Positions 1 to 8,794 of a stretch of 64,000 bases of DNA are shown here, one piece after another; the stretch's first letter is position 1; each line of letters begins with the position of its first letter. The stretch spans positions 372,001 to 436,000 of the forward strand of contig NZ_RHLG01000001.1 of the NCBI RefSeq assembly GCF_003712105.1, read 5' to 3'. Under the pieces are notes generated by a model. That model had not been told where the DNA came from. It saw only the letters and a program-made list of their open reading frames with translations, and did not search any database. The stretch is from Winogradskyella sp. (lineage in GTDB: Bacteria; Bacteroidota; Bacteroidia; Flavobacteriales; Flavobacteriaceae). The translations under genes were made by a program, and so were the position numbers.

Positions 1-465
1 GGTGTTAATGGTTTTACTCTAAACCCTGCAATTGGTACATTTTACTTATCGCATCCCAATATGCAATTCCCTGAAACTGGTAGAATTTATTCTGTAAATG
101 AAGGGAACTATATTCATTTTCCGCAAGGGATAAAAGATTATATTAAATATTGCCAGATGGAAGAAGGCGATAGACCATATACGAGTAGATATATTGGGTC
201 CTTAGTTTCAGACTTTCATAGAAATATGATAAAAGGCGGTATTTACATGTATCCTAAAAGCTCAAAGAATGCTAAAGGAAAATTGCGTTTGCTTTACGAG
301 TGTAATCCTATGGCCTTTTTAGCCGAACAAGCTAATGGAAAGGCAAGTGATGGGTTTACACGTATATTAGATATTGAACCTACTGAGTTGCACGAGCGCG
401 TTCCTTTTATATGCGGAAGTAGAAACATGGTAGAAAAAGCAGAGGAATTTATGCGTAAGGCATAA
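1..465 (+). CDS. fbp: Fructose-1,6-bisphosphatase class I, C-terminal part (5' end outside window)
   Basis: The open frame runs in from the left edge with no start, so only the last 154 residues are visible. They carry hallmarks of class I FBPase: [18 protein letters not shown] and [18 protein letters not shown], the substrate- and metal-proximal C-terminal half of the enzyme. In this family it hydrolyses fructose 1,6-bisphosphate to fructose 6-phosphate in gluconeogenesis, in the cytoplasm. An internal ATG at 61 is not the start, because the frame and family similarity continue upstream of it. It is followed by a strong hairpin terminator and faces a convergent gene. Identification is confident; the N-terminal half cannot be assessed. 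Confidence 0.95.
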   Translation, partial: GVNGFTLNPAIGTFYLSHPNMQFPETGRIYSVNEGNYIHFPQGIKDYIKYCQMEEGDRPYTSRYIGSLVSDFHRNMIKGGIYMYPKSSKNAKGKLRLLYECNPMAFLAEQANGKASDGFTRILDIEPTELHERVPFICGSRNMVEKAEEFMRKA

Positions 466-468
466 AAA

Positions 469-502
469 AAGCGAACATTTCTGTTCGCTTATTCTTTTTT
501 TT
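469..502 (+). terminator. Rho-independent terminator after fbp
   Basis: A perfect 9-bp stem (469-477 with 482-490, AAGCGAACA/TGTTCGCTT) with a 4-base loop is followed by a T-rich run to 502. A-rich sequence on the left side means it could also terminate the convergent gene at 512-943. Confidence 0.85.
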
Positions 503-511
503 ATGAAGTTT

Positions 512-943
512 TTACTGATTCATTTTTTTCATTCTATCGCTAAACTCGTCTTGGTCAACTCCATAGTAAACTAAGCTTAATGCCTTGTCTGCGATGTATT
601 TAACATTTTCATGATTAAATCCTAAACCAACACTAAGTTTTTCTAATAAAGCTACTTGGTTAGGACCTTCAATATCGTCTGCTCTTACCATACGTGCTAA
701 ATCGTAAAGTCGTTCTAATCTTGTATCGTAAGACATTGGTGGATTTATTGAGTGGCTTTTATAATCCTTAAGTATAGCCTTGTACTCATCTTCGCTAACG
801 TCTAATTTAGCTGCTAAACGATCAAGAAAAGCCTTTTCATCATCATTAATTACACCGTCACTCATAGCTACTCTTACTATAGAAGCAAAATGACCACGAT
901 TGCGTTTTAAAAAACCGCTTTCAAAAAAATCTGAAGTTGACAT
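512..943 (-). CDS. TerB-like (tellurite resistance B family) protein
   Basis: This 143-residue, soluble, mostly alpha-helical protein has the acidic-helix pattern of the TerB/DjlA N-terminal fold: ASIVRVAMSDGVINDDEKAFLDRL, with Asp/Glu residues that could bind a metal, then a second helical repeat around residues 60-120. There is no signal peptide or membrane segment. The name reflects the family's link to tellurite and stress operons; no other ter gene is nearby, so a tellurite role should not be assumed. The gene converges on fbp and shares its terminator. The start is an ATG at 943 with no competing upstream start. Confidence 0.7.
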   Translation of the reverse strand: MSTSDFFESGFLKRNRGHFASIVRVAMSDGVINDDEKAFLDRLAAKLDVSEDEYKAILKDYKSHSINPPMSYDTRLERLYDLARMVRADDIEGPNQVALLEKLSVGLGFNHENVKYIADKALSLVYYGVDQDEFSDRMKKMNQ

Positions 944-1088
944 ATATTCTATTTTTTTAAGTCGTGCAAATATAGGTATTACTAAGATGTTTTTAAATTA
1001 AAAACTGATGGAATTTCATTAAAATAAATTACTTAAAAAGAAACTGTAAATTTGAATAGGCAACACTTCAAAATTATATTAACTTCAA

Positions 1089-1577
1089 ATGAACAACTAT
1101 AAAATTCCATCTCAAACCCAAATAGGTCATATACATTTAAAAGTGTCCGATTTACAACGTGCATTAGATTTTTACTGTGGTCTACTTGGGTTTGAACTCA
1201 TGACTCGTATGGGTGAACAGGCTGCCTTTATTTCTGCTGGTGGTTACCATCATCATATCGGGCTAAACACCTGGCATAGTAAAGGAGAACCAAATGCTCC
1301 AAAACACCAAGTAGGCCTGTTTCATACAGCTATTTTATATCCTACGCGTAAAGACTTGGCTAACATATATAGTCGTTTAAAAGAACATGATTATCCTTTT
1401 ACCGGCTTTGCTGATCACGGTGTGTCTGAAGCTTTATATTTAGATGACCCAGATGGTAATGGTGTTGAACTCTATTATGATAGACCAAAAGAAGAATGGC
1501 CTTTAAATAGTGACGGTAATCTTAACATGTACACAAGACCACTAAATTTAAAGGAATTACTCTTAGAACTTGAATAA
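1089..1577 (+). CDS. VOC family (glyoxalase/extradiol dioxygenase fold) protein
   Basis: A 162-residue protein of the vicinal-oxygen-chelate fold. It begins IGHIHLKVSDLQRALDFY (betaalphabetabetabeta module 1) and ends with DPDGNGVELYYDRP (module 2). By position His14, His79 (LFHTAI) and Glu127 (VELYY) are the likely metal ligands. Such single-unit proteins include glyoxalase I-like enzymes and short relatives of catechol 2,3-dioxygenase (CatE type); the sequence alone does not settle the substrate. It sits just upstream of a convergent HxlR regulator that may respond to quinone or electrophile stress, so a detoxification role is possible but inferred. Confidence 0.8.
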   Translation: MNNYKIPSQTQIGHIHLKVSDLQRALDFYCGLLGFELMTRMGEQAAFISAGGYHHHIGLNTWHSKGEPNAPKHQVGLFHTAILYPTRKDLANIYSRLKEHDYPFTGFADHGVSEALYLDDPDGNGVELYYDRPKEEWPLNSDGNLNMYTRPLNLKELLLELE

Positions 1578-1602
1578 TAGATAATACAAAATATGTAACT
1601 TA

Positions 1603-1935
1603 TTACGTTTTATTATCTACTACAGAATCACCCCAATTAGCAATACTATTCAATAAAGGAATTAATGTTTTTCCTAGCTTAGTTAAATTATATTCCACTT
1701 TTAAAGGTGGCTTACTAGTATAAACTTTTCTGTTAATTATACCATCTTCTTCTAGAGCCTTAAGTTGCAGACTCAAGGTGCGCTCAGTAGCTGCTGGTAT
1801 TTTTTTCCGAAGTTCATTATAACGTAAGGGACCATCTATCAGGTAATATAAAATTACTGTTTTCCATTTTCCACCGATTACACCCATTGTAAGACTTGTA
1901 CAACAGGGATATTCTTTTCCTCGAAACTTATGCAT
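1603..1935 (-). CDS. HxlR family winged-helix transcriptional regulator
   Basis: A 110-residue HxlR-type regulator with the typical core: Cys11-Cys12, TSLTMGVIGGKWKTVILYYL, then RYNELRKKIP, RTLSLQLKALEEDGII and YNLTKLGKTL, forming the winged helix. Several family members are redox- or quinone-sensing repressors that use the N-terminal cysteine. An upstream TTG (1938) could add one residue; I chose the ATG at 1935. It is divergent from a nitroreductase gene, and the 99-bp gap contains a perfect 8-bp-arm palindrome over the expected transcription start of that gene. That is the classic layout of a local repressor and its target. Confidence 0.88.
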   Translation of the reverse strand: MHKFRGKEYPCCTSLTMGVIGGKWKTVILYYLIDGPLRYNELRKKIPAATERTLSLQLKALEEDGIINRKVYTSKPPLKVEYNLTKLGKTLIPLLNSIANWGDSVVDNKT

Positions 1936-1982
1936 CAATGTTAATTTTAACTAAAAATGGGTACTATCATTTTTGACCGTTA

Positions 1983-2033
1983 TTGTCTTAACACAAAACT
2001 ATACTTATTTTTGCTACTATAAAAATTATAGTA
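1983..2033 (+). promoter_or_regulatory. Nitroreductase promoter with overlapping HxlR operator palindrome
   Basis: A Bacteroidota-type promoter is visible: TTG at 1983-1985, a 20-base spacer, then TATTTTTG (TAnnTTTG) at 2006-2013. Directly downstream, 2015-2033 is a palindrome with 8-bp arms and a 3-base centre (TACTATAA-AAA-TTATAGTA). It ends one base before the ATG of the nitroreductase and covers the expected transcription start. It is a plausible operator for the divergently encoded HxlR regulator; that link is inferred from layout. Confidence 0.6.
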
Positions 2034-2034
2034 T

Positions 2035-2709
2035 ATGAAAATACCAAATATTTCTAAAGAAGATGTTCTAAATGCATTTCAATACAGACATGCTTGTAAG
2101 GAGTTCGATACAAGTAAAAAAGTATCAGAAGAAGATATAAACTTCATTTTAAAAACAGGGAATTTATCGCCAAGTTCTTTCGGTTTTGAGCCATGGCATT
2201 TTGTAGTGGTACAAGATGAAGAATTACGAGAACTATTAAAGCCTGTAGCTTGGGGAGCCCCACTAAAATTAGATACAGCAAGTCATTTCGTTTTAGGTTT
2301 AAGTATGAAAGCTCCTATGACCAAATGGGATTCTGATTACATAATGCACATGATGGAAGATGTAAAACAATTCCCTAAAGATGTTATTGAAATGTATTCA
2401 AAGTTCTACAGAGAATTTCAAGAACGTGATTTCGATTTAGATACAGAAAAAAAATTATTCGATTGGGCTTCTAAACAAACTTATATAGCCTTAGCAAACA
2501 TGATGACATCTGCTGCATTAGTAGGTATAGACAGTTGTCCGATTGAAGGGTTCCATCAAGTAAAAACCGAAGCAGTGCTTCAAGAAAAATTTGGTATAGA
2601 TACTACTAAATATGGTCTTTCGTACATGGTGGCATTTGGATATAGAAAAGCCGAGCCTCCACATGCAAAGTCGAGAAGAGATTTTAGTGAAATTATCACT
2701 TGGAAATAA
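2035..2709 (+). CDS. NAD(P)H-dependent nitroreductase family oxidoreductase
   Basis: A 224-residue FMN-dependent nitroreductase (NfsB/YfkO-like). The N-terminal FMN-binding signature is FQYRHACKEFDTSKKVSEED, followed by LSPSSFGFEPWHFVVV (FMN phosphate loop). ASKQTYIALANMMTSAALVGIDSCPIEGF covers the dimer and flavin face, and VAFGYR is near the C-terminus. Enzymes of this family reduce nitroaromatics, quinones or flavins with NAD(P)H in the cytoplasm. The divergent HxlR gene and the palindrome at the promoter suggest induction by an electrophile or oxidant. A strong terminator follows at 2845. Specific substrate unknown. Confidence 0.9.
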   Translation: MKIPNISKEDVLNAFQYRHACKEFDTSKKVSEEDINFILKTGNLSPSSFGFEPWHFVVVQDEELRELLKPVAWGAPLKLDTASHFVLGLSMKAPMTKWDSDYIMHMMEDVKQFPKDVIEMYSKFYREFQERDFDLDTEKKLFDWASKQTYIALANMMTSAALVGIDSCPIEGFHQVKTEAVLQEKFGIDTTKYGLSYMVAFGYRKAEPPHAKSRRDFSEIITWK

Positions 2710-2844
2710 ACCAAAACAACGGCTTACAGTTATAGCTAGAAAAAACACTAAAAATCTAAACTGATAGATTGGCTAAAAAACAGTATCTGAAATTTGATAA
2801 CATACTATTTTTAATAGTTTAAATATTGACTAGTATATAGTTAT

Positions 2845-2879
2845 AAAAGCAGTACTTACATACTGCTTTTTTATTTTTG
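2845..2879 (+). terminator. Terminator downstream of nitroreductase
   Basis: A 10-bp perfect stem (2845-2854 AAAAGCAGTA with 2861-2870) and a 6-base loop are followed by TTATTTTT. The distal bases (2872-2879, TATTTTTG) also match the -7 element of a Bacteroidota promoter, 22 bases before the next ATG, although no -33 TTG lies at proper spacing. Confidence 0.8.
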
Positions 2880-2901
2880 TAATGTAAAAGACTAATTACT
2901 T

Positions 2902-3669
2902 ATGAAAATACATCATATCCGTAATGCGACAATGATTATTGAAACTGGTGAGCACGTTATTCTTATAGATCCAATGCTAGGTAAAAAAGGTACTGCCGGA
3001 CCACCATTTACTTTATTAAGATATAAACCTAGGCGCAATCCTATTGTAGATTTACCAGATAATTGTCAAGCTATTTTAGATAGAGTAACACATTGTTTAA
3101 TAACTCATAAACATCCCGATCACATTGATAAAGCTGCTGAAATATTTTTGAAAGAAAAGAACATTCCTATTACATGTAGTGTTTTGGATGAAGCATTATT
3201 TAAAAAAAAGGAACTTAATGTTGTACAAACCATAGACTATTGGAATCGTGTTGATTTCTTAAACGGACAAATTGAAGGTATCCCGGCACGTCATGGTTAT
3301 GGTTATGTGGCAAAACCTATGGGAAATGTTATGGGGTTTTATCTGGAGTTTCCTAATGAGCCAAGTGTATATTTAAGCAGTGATACCATTTATACAGACG
3401 ATGTTGAAAAGGTGCTTAAAGACTATAAACCAGATGTTTCTGTAGTGGCTTCTGGTACTGCTAGACTAGATGTTTTTCAACCGTTATTAATGCGTGTAGA
3501 TGATATTTTGAAGTTTGCCAAAACAGCTCCAGGTAAGGTTATTGCTAATCATTTAGAAGCAGTTAATCATTGTCCGACCAAACGTGAAGACTTAAGAGCA
3601 AAGTTTGAAAAAGAAGAGCTTTCTGAAAAGACTTTCATTCCTAAAGATGGTGAACTATTAGAATTCTAA
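2902..3669 (+). CDS. MBL-fold metallo-hydrolase (UlaG-like)
   Basis: A 255-residue metallo-beta-lactamase-fold protein. It starts KIHHIRNATMIIETGEHVILIDPML, the strand-loop pattern of UlaG-type members. The dinuclear metal motif HxHxDH is present as His69-Lys-His71-Pro-Asp73-His74. Further candidate ligands are Asp in YLSSDTIY (about 161) and His in IANHLEAVNH (about 218-223). No signal peptide, so cytoplasmic. The family includes lactonases and phosphodiesterases; the substrate cannot be named here. It is followed after 30 bases by a transglutaminase-like gene on the same strand, possibly co-transcribed. Confidence 0.85.
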   Translation: MKIHHIRNATMIIETGEHVILIDPMLGKKGTAGPPFTLLRYKPRRNPIVDLPDNCQAILDRVTHCLITHKHPDHIDKAAEIFLKEKNIPITCSVLDEALFKKKELNVVQTIDYWNRVDFLNGQIEGIPARHGYGYVAKPMGNVMGFYLEFPNEPSVYLSSDTIYTDDVEKVLKDYKPDVSVVASGTARLDVFQPLLMRVDDILKFAKTAPGKVIANHLEAVNHCPTKREDLRAKFEKEELSEKTFIPKDGELLEF

Positions 3670-3699
3670 TTATCAAGTATAAATAAGTATCTTGTCCTT

Positions 3700-4338
3700 A
3701 TGAATTCGACCTACATTAAAGACACTTTTTATTTTGATTACAACAGTTCTCAAATTCAGGATTTAATTGAAGACTTTGGTGATCTAAGTTCAGAAAAAGA
3801 AAAAATAAAACAACTTTATCTTAAAGTAAGAGATGGTTGGCGCTATAGTCCTTTTGTGATTGGTTTAACTGAAGGACATTATGTCGCAAGCTCAATTTAC
3901 AATAAAAATGAAGCGCACTGTATTGATAAAGCAATACTTCTTATTGCTGGATTACGTGCTTTAAATATTCCTTCTAGGCTACATCTAGCAAAAGTTTCTA
4001 ACCATATCGCTACTGAACGACTTGAAGAAAAACTTGGCACTAATGAGTTGGCACCTCATGGTTTGGTAGATGTTTTTTATGATGGACATTGGCGTAAATG
4101 CTCACCGGCATTTAATAAGGAGCTTTGCGATATGTACAATGTTGATGTTTTAGATTTTGACGGTACCGCAGATTCTATCCTTCAAGAATATAATAGGGAT
4201 AGCAAAAAATTTATGCAATATCTTGATGATTATGGCCATTTCGAAGATGTACCACTAGATTATATTAAATCTATATTTAAGGATAACTACCCAGAACTAT
4301 ACAACGACTACAAAAACAAAAAGGAGCTTAATTTTTAA
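3700..4338 (+). CDS. Transglutaminase-like domain protein
   Basis: A 212-residue protein with the papain-like transglutaminase core: WRYSPF near residue 47, Cys74 in EAHCIDKAILLIAGLRALNIPSR (nucleophile and following helix), His120 in APHGLVDVFYDGHW, and a downstream SPAFN segment that may carry the third catalytic residue. The domain fills the protein, with no signal peptide or membrane helix. Prokaryotic members are usually peptidases or amidases rather than cross-linking enzymes. The C-terminal 60 residues are acidic and helical. The preceding MBL gene is close enough for an operon; mfd follows after a likely separate promoter. Confidence 0.8.
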   Translation: MNSTYIKDTFYFDYNSSQIQDLIEDFGDLSSEKEKIKQLYLKVRDGWRYSPFVIGLTEGHYVASSIYNKNEAHCIDKAILLIAGLRALNIPSRLHLAKVSNHIATERLEEKLGTNELAPHGLVDVFYDGHWRKCSPAFNKELCDMYNVDVLDFDGTADSILQEYNRDSKKFMQYLDDYGHFEDVPLDYIKSIFKDNYPELYNDYKNKKELNF

Positions 4339-4393
4339 TTCATTTTTTGTTAAACATACTTATATTTGCACCCTTATTTAAAGGCAAAAGTTA

Positions 4394-7300
4394 GTGAGCA
4401 AAACTATAATCTCGCAGACCTTTTCACAGACTTTGCAAATGCAAAATCTGCAGAATTCTATTGCCAATTCTCAAGAAAAACTGCATTTAAAAGGGCTTGT
4501 AGGTTCTTCGTTTTCATTCGCTGTAGCTTCAACTTTTAACAATGCCAACAATCCTTTTTTACTTGTATTTAACGATAAAGAAGAAGCGGCATATTATCTC
4601 AACGATTTAGAGCAATTACTTGATGCTAAACATGTATTGTTCTACCCAGGTAGCTATAGAAGACCTTATCAAATTGAAGAAACCGATAATGCTAATGTAT
4701 TATTACGAGCAGAGGTATTAAACCGTATCAACTCACGCAAAAAGCCTGCAGTTATTGTTACTTATCCTGATGCTTTATTCGAAAAAGTAGTCACACGACG
4801 TGAGTTAGAAAAAAACACACTTAAAATAGCACTCAATGATAAGCTTTCTATCGATTTTGTAAACGAAGTGTTGTTCGATTATAACTTTAAACGTGTTGAT
4901 TTTGTTACTGAACCTGGTGAGTTTTCGGTGCGCGGTGGGATTGTAGATGTGTTTTCGTTCTCTAACGATGAGCCTTATAGAATTGAATTTTTTGGCGATG
5001 AAGTAGATAGTATTAGAACTTTTGATGTAGAAACTCAATTATCAACTGAGCAAATCAAAAAGATTAATATCATTCCAAATGTGGCGAACAAGTTTTTGGA
5101 AGAAAGCAGACAAAGCTTTTTAAAGTACGTTGCTCAAAAAACGGTTGTTTTTGTTAAAAATGTTGAACTTTTATCTTCAAGAGTAGATTCGTTATTCGAA
5201 AAAGCATCCGAAACATTTCTGACGCTTTCAAAAGAGTTAAAACATTCAGAACCTGAAGAGTTGTTTTGCAGTTCAGAATTACTAAAACGTCAGCTTTTAG
5301 ATTTTAATTTAGTCGAGTTTGGTACTGATAGTTATTTTAGTAACACTGAGGGCAGTAAAAGTGCTGATAATGTGATTCTGAAACAAGTTCAGAATGACAA
5401 ATCCATAAACTTCAACATTAAACCTCAGCCTTCATTTAACAAGCAATTCAATCTATTAATTGAAGATTTAAACGATAACCATGCTAACGGTTATACCAAT
5501 TATATTGCATGTGTAAGTGAACAACAGGCCAAACGTTTTCATGATATTTTTGAAGATCACGAATCAGAGGTTAATTATAAAACTATAGTGCTTTCACTTT
5601 ACCAAGGCTTTATAGATACTGAGCAAAAAATTGCGGTTTACACAGATCATCAAATCTTTGACCGCTATCATAAATTTCATCTTAAAAATGGTTACGCCAA
5701 AAAGCAAGCCATTACCTTAAAAGAACTCACAAATCTTGAAATTGGTGATTATGTAACTCATATAGACCATGGTATTGGTAGGTTTGGTGGGCTTCAAAAA
5801 ATAAATGTCGAAGGCAAAAAACAAGAAGCTATAAAATTAGTATATGGTGAGCGCGATGTGCTATATCTAAGCATACATTCGCTTCATAAAATCACCAAGT
5901 TTAATGGTAAAGATGGCAAACCACCTAAAATCTACAAATTAGGAAGTAAAGCTTGGAAAACCCTTAAGCAGAAGACTAAATCTAGAGTTAAAGAAATTGC
6001 GTTCAACCTTATAAAACTCTATGCAAAACGTAAAATGCGAAAAGGCTTTCAATATGCTCCAGATAGCTATATGCAACACGAGCTTGAAGCATCATTTATA
6101 TACGAAGACACACCAGACCAGATGACGTCTACTGCAGATATAAAAGCAGATATGGAAAGTGAGCGACCAATGGACCGTTTGGTTTGTGGTGACGTAGGTT
6201 TTGGAAAAACTGAAGTTGCAATTCGTGCTGCGTTTAAAGCTGTTGACAATGGCAAACAAGTTGCTATTTTAGTGCCAACTACTATTTTGGCGTATCAGCA
6301 TTACCGTACATTTAAAGAGCGGTTAAAAGACTTTCCGGTTACAGTAGATTATGTAAACCGTTTTAGAACTGCCAAAGAAAAACGACTAACACTCGAAGGC
6401 ATAGAAAAAGGAAGTGTAGACATTATAATTGGTACGCACCAACTGGTTAATAAAGCTGTAAAATTTAAAGATTTAGGTTTACTTATTGTTGACGAGGAAC
6501 AGAAATTTGGAGTTGCAGTAAAAGAAAAACTAAAAACCATTAAAGACAACGTAGATGTTTTAACCTTAACGGCGACGCCAATACCTAGGACACTTCAATT
6601 TAGTTTAATGGCTGCACGCGATTTGTCTGTTATTACCACACCACCACCTAATCGCTATCCTATTGAAAGTCGCGTAATTAGATTTAGTGAGGACATTATT
6701 CGAGATGCTGTGAGTTACGAGATTCAGCGTGGTGGGCAAATATTTTTTATTCATAACCGCATTGAAAATATTAAAGAAGTCACGGGTATGATTCAGCGTT
6801 TAGTGCCTGATGCTAAGATTGCTATTGGTCATGGGCAAATGGAAGGCAAGAAGTTAGAACAATTGATGCTCGCATTTATGAATGGTGAATTTGATGTATT
6901 AGTAAGCACAACAATTGTTGAAAGCGGCCTAGACGTCCCTAATGCCAATACCATTTTTATAAACAATGCCAATAATTTTGGATTAAGCGATTTGCACCAA
7001 ATGCGAGGACGCGTAGGACGCAGTAATAAAAAGGCATTTTGCTACTTTATTACACCTGAGTATTCAGCCATGACCACAGACGCCAGAAAGCGTATTCAGG
7101 CACTTGAACAATTTACAGAGCTCGGAAGCGGATTTAATATTGCAATGAAGGATTTAGAAATCCGTGGTGCTGGTGATTTACTTGGTGGCGAACAAAGTGG
7201 ATTTATAAACGATATTGGTTTTGACACCTATCAGAAAATCTTAAACGAAGCTATTGAAGAGCTCAAAGAATCCGAATTCTCAGACTTGTACAAAGATGAT

Positions 7301-7780
7301 GGCAAACCAAAACAATACGTTAAGGATATTACCATCGACACCGATTTTGAGTTGCTTTTCCCAGACGATTATGTCAACAATATAGCTGAAAGATTAAATC
7401 TGTACACCAAGCTCAATGAGATAAAAGATGAGGCTGCACTGCAAAAATTCGAATCTGAAATCATTGACCGTTTTGGAGAATTACCAACTCAAGTTTCGGA
7501 CTTGTTTGATAGTGTAAGATTAAAATGGGTTGCTACAATTATGGGTATTGAAAAACTTATTATGAAGCAAAACAAATTGATTGGGTACTTTGTACAAGAC
7601 CAGCAAAGCAAGTTCTACCAAAGTGAAGCTTTTACAAGAGTATTACAATTTGTGCAAATGAATGCCTCCAAATGTAAAATGAAAGAGAAGCAGACCAGAA
7701 ATGGTTTACGTTTACTTATCACTTTTGAGAATGTAAAATCAACAAGGCAAGCATTTAATCTTCTTTCTGAAATGAGATAA
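4394..7780 (+). CDS. mfd: Transcription-repair coupling factor Mfd
   Basis: A 1128-residue SF2 translocase that displaces stalled RNA polymerase and recruits UvrA to lesions. Domains in order: UvrB-homology region (1-330), RNA polymerase interaction domain of CarD type (IGDYVTHIDHGIGRFGG, about 452), Walker A GDVGFGKTE (about 599), DEEQ box (about 698), LTATPIPRTLQ (motif III), TTIVESGLDVPNANT and MRGRVGRS (motifs V/VI), and the C-terminal TRCF domain. Start is GTG at 4394, because no ATG precedes the conserved region. A TATATTTG -7-like element lies at 4361-4368. Oddity: a dispersed palindromic repeat is embedded in frame at residues 327-334. Confidence 0.97.
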   Translation: MSKTIISQTFSQTLQMQNLQNSIANSQEKLHLKGLVGSSFSFAVASTFNNANNPFLLVFNDKEEAAYYLNDLEQLLDAKHVLFYPGSYRRPYQIEETDNANVLLRAEVLNRINSRKKPAVIVTYPDALFEKVVTRRELEKNTLKIALNDKLSIDFVNEVLFDYNFKRVDFVTEPGEFSVRGGIVDVFSFSNDEPYRIEFFGDEVDSIRTFDVETQLSTEQIKKINIIPNVANKFLEESRQSFLKYVAQKTVVFVKNVELLSSRVDSLFEKASETFLTLSKELKHSEPEELFCSSELLKRQLLDFNLVEFGTDSYFSNTEGSKSADNVILKQVQNDKSINFNIKPQPSFNKQFNLLIEDLNDNHANGYTNYIACVSEQQAKRFHDIFEDHESEVNYKTIVLSLYQGFIDTEQKIAVYTDHQIFDRYHKFHLKNGYAKKQAITLKELTNLEIGDYVTHIDHGIGRFGGLQKINVEGKKQEAIKLVYGERDVLYLSIHSLHKITKFNGKDGKPPKIYKLGSKAWKTLKQKTKSRVKEIAFNLIKLYAKRKMRKGFQYAPDSYMQHELEASFIYEDTPDQMTSTADIKADMESERPMDRLVCGDVGFGKTEVAIRAAFKAVDNGKQVAILVPTTILAYQHYRTFKERLKDFPVTVDYVNRFRTAKEKRLTLEGIEKGSVDIIIGTHQLVNKAVKFKDLGLLIVDEEQKFGVAVKEKLKTIKDNVDVLTLTATPIPRTLQFSLMAARDLSVITTPPPNRYPIESRVIRFSEDIIRDAVSYEIQRGGQIFFIHNRIENIKEVTGMIQRLVPDAKIAIGHGQMEGKKLEQLMLAFMNGEFDVLVSTTIVESGLDVPNANTIFINNANNFGLSDLHQMRGRVGRSNKKAFCYFITPEYSAMTTDARKRIQALEQFTELGSGFNIAMKDLEIRGAGDLLGGEQSGFINDIGFDTYQKILNEAIEELKESEFSDLYKDDGKPKQYVKDITIDTDFELLFPDDYVNNIAERLNLYTKLNEIKDEAALQKFESEIIDRFGELPTQVSDLFDSVRLKWVATIMGIEKLIMKQNKLIGYFVQDQQSKFYQSEAFTRVLQFVQMNASKCKMKEKQTRNGLRLLITFENVKSTRQAFNLLSEMR
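5374..5398 (-). repeat. Dispersed palindromic repeat embedded in the mfd coding sequence
   Basis: ATTCTGAA (5375-5382) and TTCAGAAT (5388-5395) form a perfect 8-bp inverted repeat around ACAAG. It resembles an intergenic element I know from many flavobacterial genomes (GTCATTCTGAACTTGTTTC on the minus strand). Here it is translated as VILKQVQND inside Mfd, between the UvrB-like region and the polymerase-interaction domain, where family length varies. The reading frame is intact across it. Confidence 0.6.
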
Positions 7781-7854
7781 AAATTCTTTGTTAATAGTAA
7801 ATCATTAGAAATAATATTACTTTACAACCTAAATCAACCTTAAAAAACTTTTTA

Positions 7855-8733
7855 ATGCTAAAATTTTATGAGCCTTCGGGCAATTTCTCACCTGTTTCAT
7901 TTCTCTATTTTCTTTTAACCTCAATTATTGTTTTACCTCTTTTAGCACTTATATATACCTACCTTATTTGGTATATTCCTTTTGTATATGTCAATCTTTT
8001 TATAACCATCGGGTTCGGGTTTGCTGTAGGTTTTGCAATTAATTTCATGGTTATAAAACTAGGCAAGGTTCGGAATAAAACGTTGGCAACAATTTTTGGA
8101 GTGCTCTCAGGGCTAATCGCTCTTTACTTTTCTTGGGCCGTTTGGGTTGATTTAGTTTTTAATGTCGGCGAAGTCTATGGAACTTCAAGAATTGGAATTG
8201 CAACGAGTAATATTAAGTTTTTTCAAGTCGTTCAATTAGCGCTTCATCCTAAAGAACTATTCCTGATTATTATGGAAATAAACGAGAGTGGTACTTGGGG
8301 ATTTGGCTCTACTACTGTAAGTGGTATATTCTTAGCTATTATTTGGATTATTGAAGCTTTAATTGTTTTAGTCCTATCTGTATTAGCTCCTATAGGTCAA
8401 TCAACAATTCCTTTTTGCGAGCATGATAACAAGTGGTTTAAAGAAAATGAATTGCCGGCTTTTAATCTTATAAGTAATCCAAATGAGTTTATTGGGTATA
8501 TCGAAAACCATAACTCAGATGCTTTTAAAGAATTGACTAAAGTTCCGAATTCTGGAGAATCAGATCATAGTATTTTCACTTTATATTCTTCTAAAAAGGG
8601 TGAAAACTATCTTAGTATAGAAAATAAAAAAATGAAGAAAAACAGCAAAGGTGAAACTGAGTTTGATGGTAATGAATTTATAACGTATGCTATGATTACT
8701 AGTGATTTTAAGCAAATTTTACTTGAAAAATAA
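7855..8733 (+). CDS. Hypothetical multi-pass membrane protein
   Basis: A 292-residue protein I do not recognise. The first 185 residues contain about four hydrophobic segments (roughly 15-40, 42-63, 75-100 and 165-188), with a loop carrying NVGEVYGTSRIGIATSN between the third and fourth. The last 100 residues are hydrophilic (FCEHDNKWFKENELPAFNL and onward) and probably cytoplasmic. No catalytic motif is apparent. It stands alone between mfd and a DMT transporter that has its own promoter. The start is ATG at 7855, immediately followed by a hydrophilic lead into the first helix. Confidence 0.65.
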   Translation: MLKFYEPSGNFSPVSFLYFLLTSIIVLPLLALIYTYLIWYIPFVYVNLFITIGFGFAVGFAINFMVIKLGKVRNKTLATIFGVLSGLIALYFSWAVWVDLVFNVGEVYGTSRIGIATSNIKFFQVVQLALHPKELFLIIMEINESGTWGFGSTTVSGIFLAIIWIIEALIVLVLSVLAPIGQSTIPFCEHDNKWFKENELPAFNLISNPNEFIGYIENHNSDAFKELTKVPNSGESDHSIFTLYSSKKGENYLSIENKKMKKNSKGETEFDGNEFITYAMITSDFKQILLEK

Positions 8734-8753
8734 CCCGTATAACCAATCCCAAA

Positions 8754-8787
8754 TTTGTTTTTTGAATTGAAACAAAATCTAAATTTG
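8754..8787 (+). promoter_or_regulatory. Bacteroidota-type promoter upstream of DMT transporter
   Basis: TTTG at 8754-8757, a 22-base spacer, then TAAATTTG at 8780-8787 match the -33/-7 consensus. The ATG of the transporter follows 7 bases later, giving a very short leader. Confidence 0.55.
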
Positions 8788-8794
8788 AGATGTT

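Noticed and set aside
512-943. Tellurite resistance function
   Set aside because: Only the TerB-like fold is supported; no other ter genes are nearby.
2518-2748. 76-codon minus-strand frame over the nitroreductase end
   Set aside because: Cys/Phe-rich antisense product; overlaps a well-supported gene.
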